Below, one piece after another: positions 61,481 through 64,000 of a stretch of 64,000 nucleotides of DNA; within the stretch, counting starts at the first letter, position 1, and each line of letters starts with the position of its first letter. The notes beneath the pieces are model-generated. The model saw nothing but the letters and a program-made list of their open reading frames with translations, was not told the DNA's origin and did no database searches. The position numbers and the translations under genes were made by a program. Source of the DNA: Paramecium sonneborni. Lineage: Eukaryota > Ciliophora > Oligohymenophorea > Peniculida > Parameciidae. The stretch spans positions 49,729 through 113,728 of the forward strand of contig CAJJDN010000126.1 in assembly GCA_905182985.1 (NCBI GenBank), in the 5' to 3' direction.

Positions 61481-62645
61481 ATTTTAAAAATAAATTTTAC
61501 TTATAAATATCTATGTTTCATTATTAATTTAATCATATTTCTCTTAAAATTTTGGATATAAAGTGATGATTTAGATTTTATGATAATTTTATACAATAAT
61601 GGAATTTAAATATTTTATAATAATCTTTTTTTCTATTTTGGCATATAGATGAAAATTACAAAAAGATGATTTTATAAATTAATTATCAAGTCAATTAGAA
61701 TAATAAATTTTAATGTAACCTTTATGGATAACTAATATATATAAAGACAAGATTATTGTTAATAGAACTATTTAATTATAACTTAAAGTTTTTATTTTTC
61801 ATTAAATTATTTGTTTAAAATAATAAATTAAGATAAATAAATGCGAAATTATGATTATATTTTAAAATTCTACTTCAACTATGTTATATAACTTATGACC
61901 GGAATAGTAAAAATAATTAGAAAATAATGAGATTTAAGATTCACTTAGAATTAAAAATTTTTTTAAAAGGGAAATAAAACTATAAGGACGATGAAACTAT
62001 AATCAAACAGATTAATTTTTGGTTGATGAAATAAAAATTTGAATAACGGAAGTTTTTATGTTATATGATAATTTCTTTATTAATCATTAAAGGATAATGA
62101 AGCTATAAAATTAATTATCAATCTTATGATTTATTGTATTTATTTAATTAATATGTTATAAAAATTGGATAATGATAGATAATCTTGAATAAGACTTAAA
62201 ACTAATTGAAAATAAGAACATTCAGATTTTCAAGATTAGATTTATTAAAGTGTGAATGCATAAGTTAAAGATTTGATTGAAAAGCTTCTTGAAATAAATT
62301 ATAATAGGATTATTAATAGTATTTATTAGAATTTGACGTAGTATTGAATTAATGAATAAGTGAAAATAAAATAAAATGAAATAACTTTGTTAAGATGGGT
62401 AAAATGAAATTAATTAAATTAGTTATTTTTAAGTTTAGATGGATGATTTTATTGTATAAAATGATTAATAATAAATTAAGTTAAATAATTATAATTGGTG
62501 TACTAATAGTAAAAATTTATGAATATGAATAAGAATATAAGTTATAATTGATATTTATTAATAATATTTTTTATTATTTTTAGAATGAAAGATTTATTGA
62601 AGAATCTTTGAAGTAAAGAGATAAAAATAAAAGTGGTTGAATTTA
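61481..62645. other. AT-rich stretch with fragmentary open frames
   Basis: 61481-62165 shows nothing. From ATG 62170 a short frame (MIDNLEQDLKLIENKN) and then, in another frame, VNAQVKDLIEKLLEINYNRI suggest a small helical protein or an upstream exon of the globin gene. I could not connect them. Confidence 0.4.
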
Positions 62646-64000
62646 ATGATATATATTTTAAAGAGAGAATGTATTTCCATTAGATTTATATGTAAGTACT
62701 AATTGAGTAAGGAAGGATTGAGATGATGAGAATAAAAATTCTACGATTGATTATGAAGATAGATAAATGTTTAGAGAATATATAGTAAATAGTTAGAGAC
62801 AATATATTAATGGGATATATTTGTTGAATAATTAAAGAGATGAATATTTTGATTAAGTTATTAATAATTATAATGAATCGATAATTATAGCAGAACTGTG
62901 CTTTCAGATAACAATATGCTGGATAATGTGAATTCTTAGCAAAATCAGACAATACTTTGGACATAGGGAAAGTAAAAGTAATTTAACAATCACCTTCATT
63001 TGCAGATTATGTTAATTCTTTGAAAGAAGGAAGTATAAAAAAGAATAAACGTCATCATACTGAAAATATATAGAGATGTCCATTTCTTCCTAAGATTGAT
63101 GCTGTAATTCCAGATCTTTAAACAATGAAATAACATTTCGTTTTAAGTCTCAATAAAGGCAATACTACTTCATAGCATTCATAAAGTTATATATAGCATT
63201 CTCATCCAAATACTCCAAGATCAAGAATTGGAATTCCTACATCTATAACTCGAAGATCTTTACCACCATAAAAATAAGGAAAACTATCTCCAATAACACC
63301 TAAGAGTTCATTTTGCATTAAATCTAACTTTGAAGAAGATGACGGAATCTTTCTAACTAAAATTGGTGGTGAATAAGTCATATCAGATATAGCCAGATTA
63401 TTTCATTAACATTCTCAAATTCATCCTACAATTTAGAGTAATCAATTACTATATATTTATAACAGAAATTGATGATCCAGCTATGTATGAAGCCAAATTT
63501 GCAACATTTTTAGAATACATAATGGGCAAACCAGTATTTTTTAACATTGAAGCTCTTAAATAAAAACATATTCCTTTCAAAATAGATCACACATTATATA
63601 ATTAATTTAAGAGTTATCTACTTGTAAATTTTATATTATAATTAGAAAGAGTAGCTTTATTCAAAGTAATAAAGGTCCCCCTGAATTAATATTCGAATTC
63701 AGTGCACTTATTGAATAATATAAATATTGTATTATTACTTCAGAATAAACATTTGCTTCAATCTATAATTAAAAAACTGAAAATAATAAAGATGAAACAC
63801 CTTAAAGTATTGTTCATTTAGCAGATTTAACATATTAAAAAATCTTAGAAGATTAAACTCTTTGTGAATACTTTGTTGGTATATAAATGGATGAATAAGC
63901 AAAGAAATTGGGATCTATTTTACATTAAATGATGGGTTGGAATTGTAGTGTTGATCATGTTGTAAATTATTTAAGAAGATCTCATTAAAGAATGAATCTT
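62646..64000 (+). CDS. Multi-domain truncated-hemoglobin-like protein, 5' part
   Basis: Probable ATG 62646, introns 62692-62722, 62857-62890 and 63438-63465 (31, 34, 28 nt); the gene continues past the window. A ~190-residue N-terminal part (DYEDRQMFREYIVNSQRQ.., then Ser/Pro-rich PRSRIGIPTSITRRSLPP) is followed by a group-I truncated globin pattern: LTKIGGEQVISDIARLFH, then KIDDPAMYEAKFATFLEYIM, GKPVFFNIEALKQKHI. About 90 residues later a second globin-like unit appears: HLADLTYQKILEDQTLCEYF, VGIQMDEQAKKLGSILHQMM, ending in RRSHQRMNL. The join between the two (63610-63700) needs a further intron or a one-base fix near a C5 run. Such globins bind O2, NO or act in redox; tandem forms in one chain are uncommon. 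Confidence 0.7.

Noticed and set aside
1..64000. CRISPR arrays, bacterial operons, Shine-Dalgarno sites, IS elements
   Set aside because: Code, intron and codon patterns are those of a ciliate nucleus. The only tandem array (12247-12428) is a 23-bp minisatellite without spacers.
1..64000. Telomere repeats (GGGGTT/GGGTTT type) marking a macronuclear chromosome end
   Set aside because: None seen at either edge or inside; the window is internal to a scaffold.

Overview
The window is ciliate nuclear DNA, almost certainly from a Paramecium macronuclear assembly. It is roughly three-quarters A+T or more. Genes read open only when TAA and TAG mean glutamine and TGA is the sole stop, and they are split by very short GT...AG introns, mostly 20-36 nt. 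A standard-code ORF search therefore finds almost nothing real. Five single-N joins (6036, 10879, 23396, 42403, 56690) each sit between two copies of a perfect 1.1-1.55 kb direct repeat. I read these as unmerged contig overlaps, so several genes appear twice or are split. A few genes need a one-base correction or a 17-19 nt 'intron', which suggests indel errors.

Layout. 0-8.8 kb: end of a SPRY-like protein; a secreted or type I membrane protein interrupted by a TA-bounded 622-bp element that also sits at 815-1436; small hypothetical genes. 8.8-12.1 kb: a Mei2-like RNA-binding protein and an S1/P1 nuclease (present twice through a join). 12.2-19.2 kb: a coiled-coil protein ending in a 23-bp minisatellite, small membrane proteins, a membrane RING-H2 protein and a 565-aa unknown. 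19.5-31.5 kb: a DUF4795 (QRICH2-like) coiled-coil protein, a CNG/EAG-type K+ channel with a TVGYGDI filter, a Cys-rich zinc protein, a deiodinase-like selenoprotein, a second channel-like protein with CNBD but no recognisable K+ filter, and a Cys-rich membrane protein. 32-41 kb: poorly resolved genes, a zinc-finger protein, an HflX/GTPBP6 GTPase and an ankyrin-repeat protein. 41-53 kb: CCDC39 (axonemal ruler), another coiled-coil protein, the PKA regulatory subunit and mitochondrial pyruvate dehydrogenase E1-beta. 53-64 kb: an HTH protein, a 1552-aa multi-membrane PAS-like receptor, and the start of a protein with two truncated-hemoglobin-like domains.

Most genes look like ordinary unlinked housekeeping, ciliary and signalling genes. 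The standout is the gene at 26717-27693. An in-frame TGA falls at the Sec position of a deiodinase active-site motif (GSIT-U-PPY), and a perfect-stem SECIS element (ATGA / AAA loop / GA) follows 26 nt after the stop. In this genome TGA is otherwise the only stop codon, so the same triplet is read both ways within one mRNA. Other notable items are the TA-bounded element that looks like an unexcised IES inside a gene, and the globin-repeat protein at the right edge.
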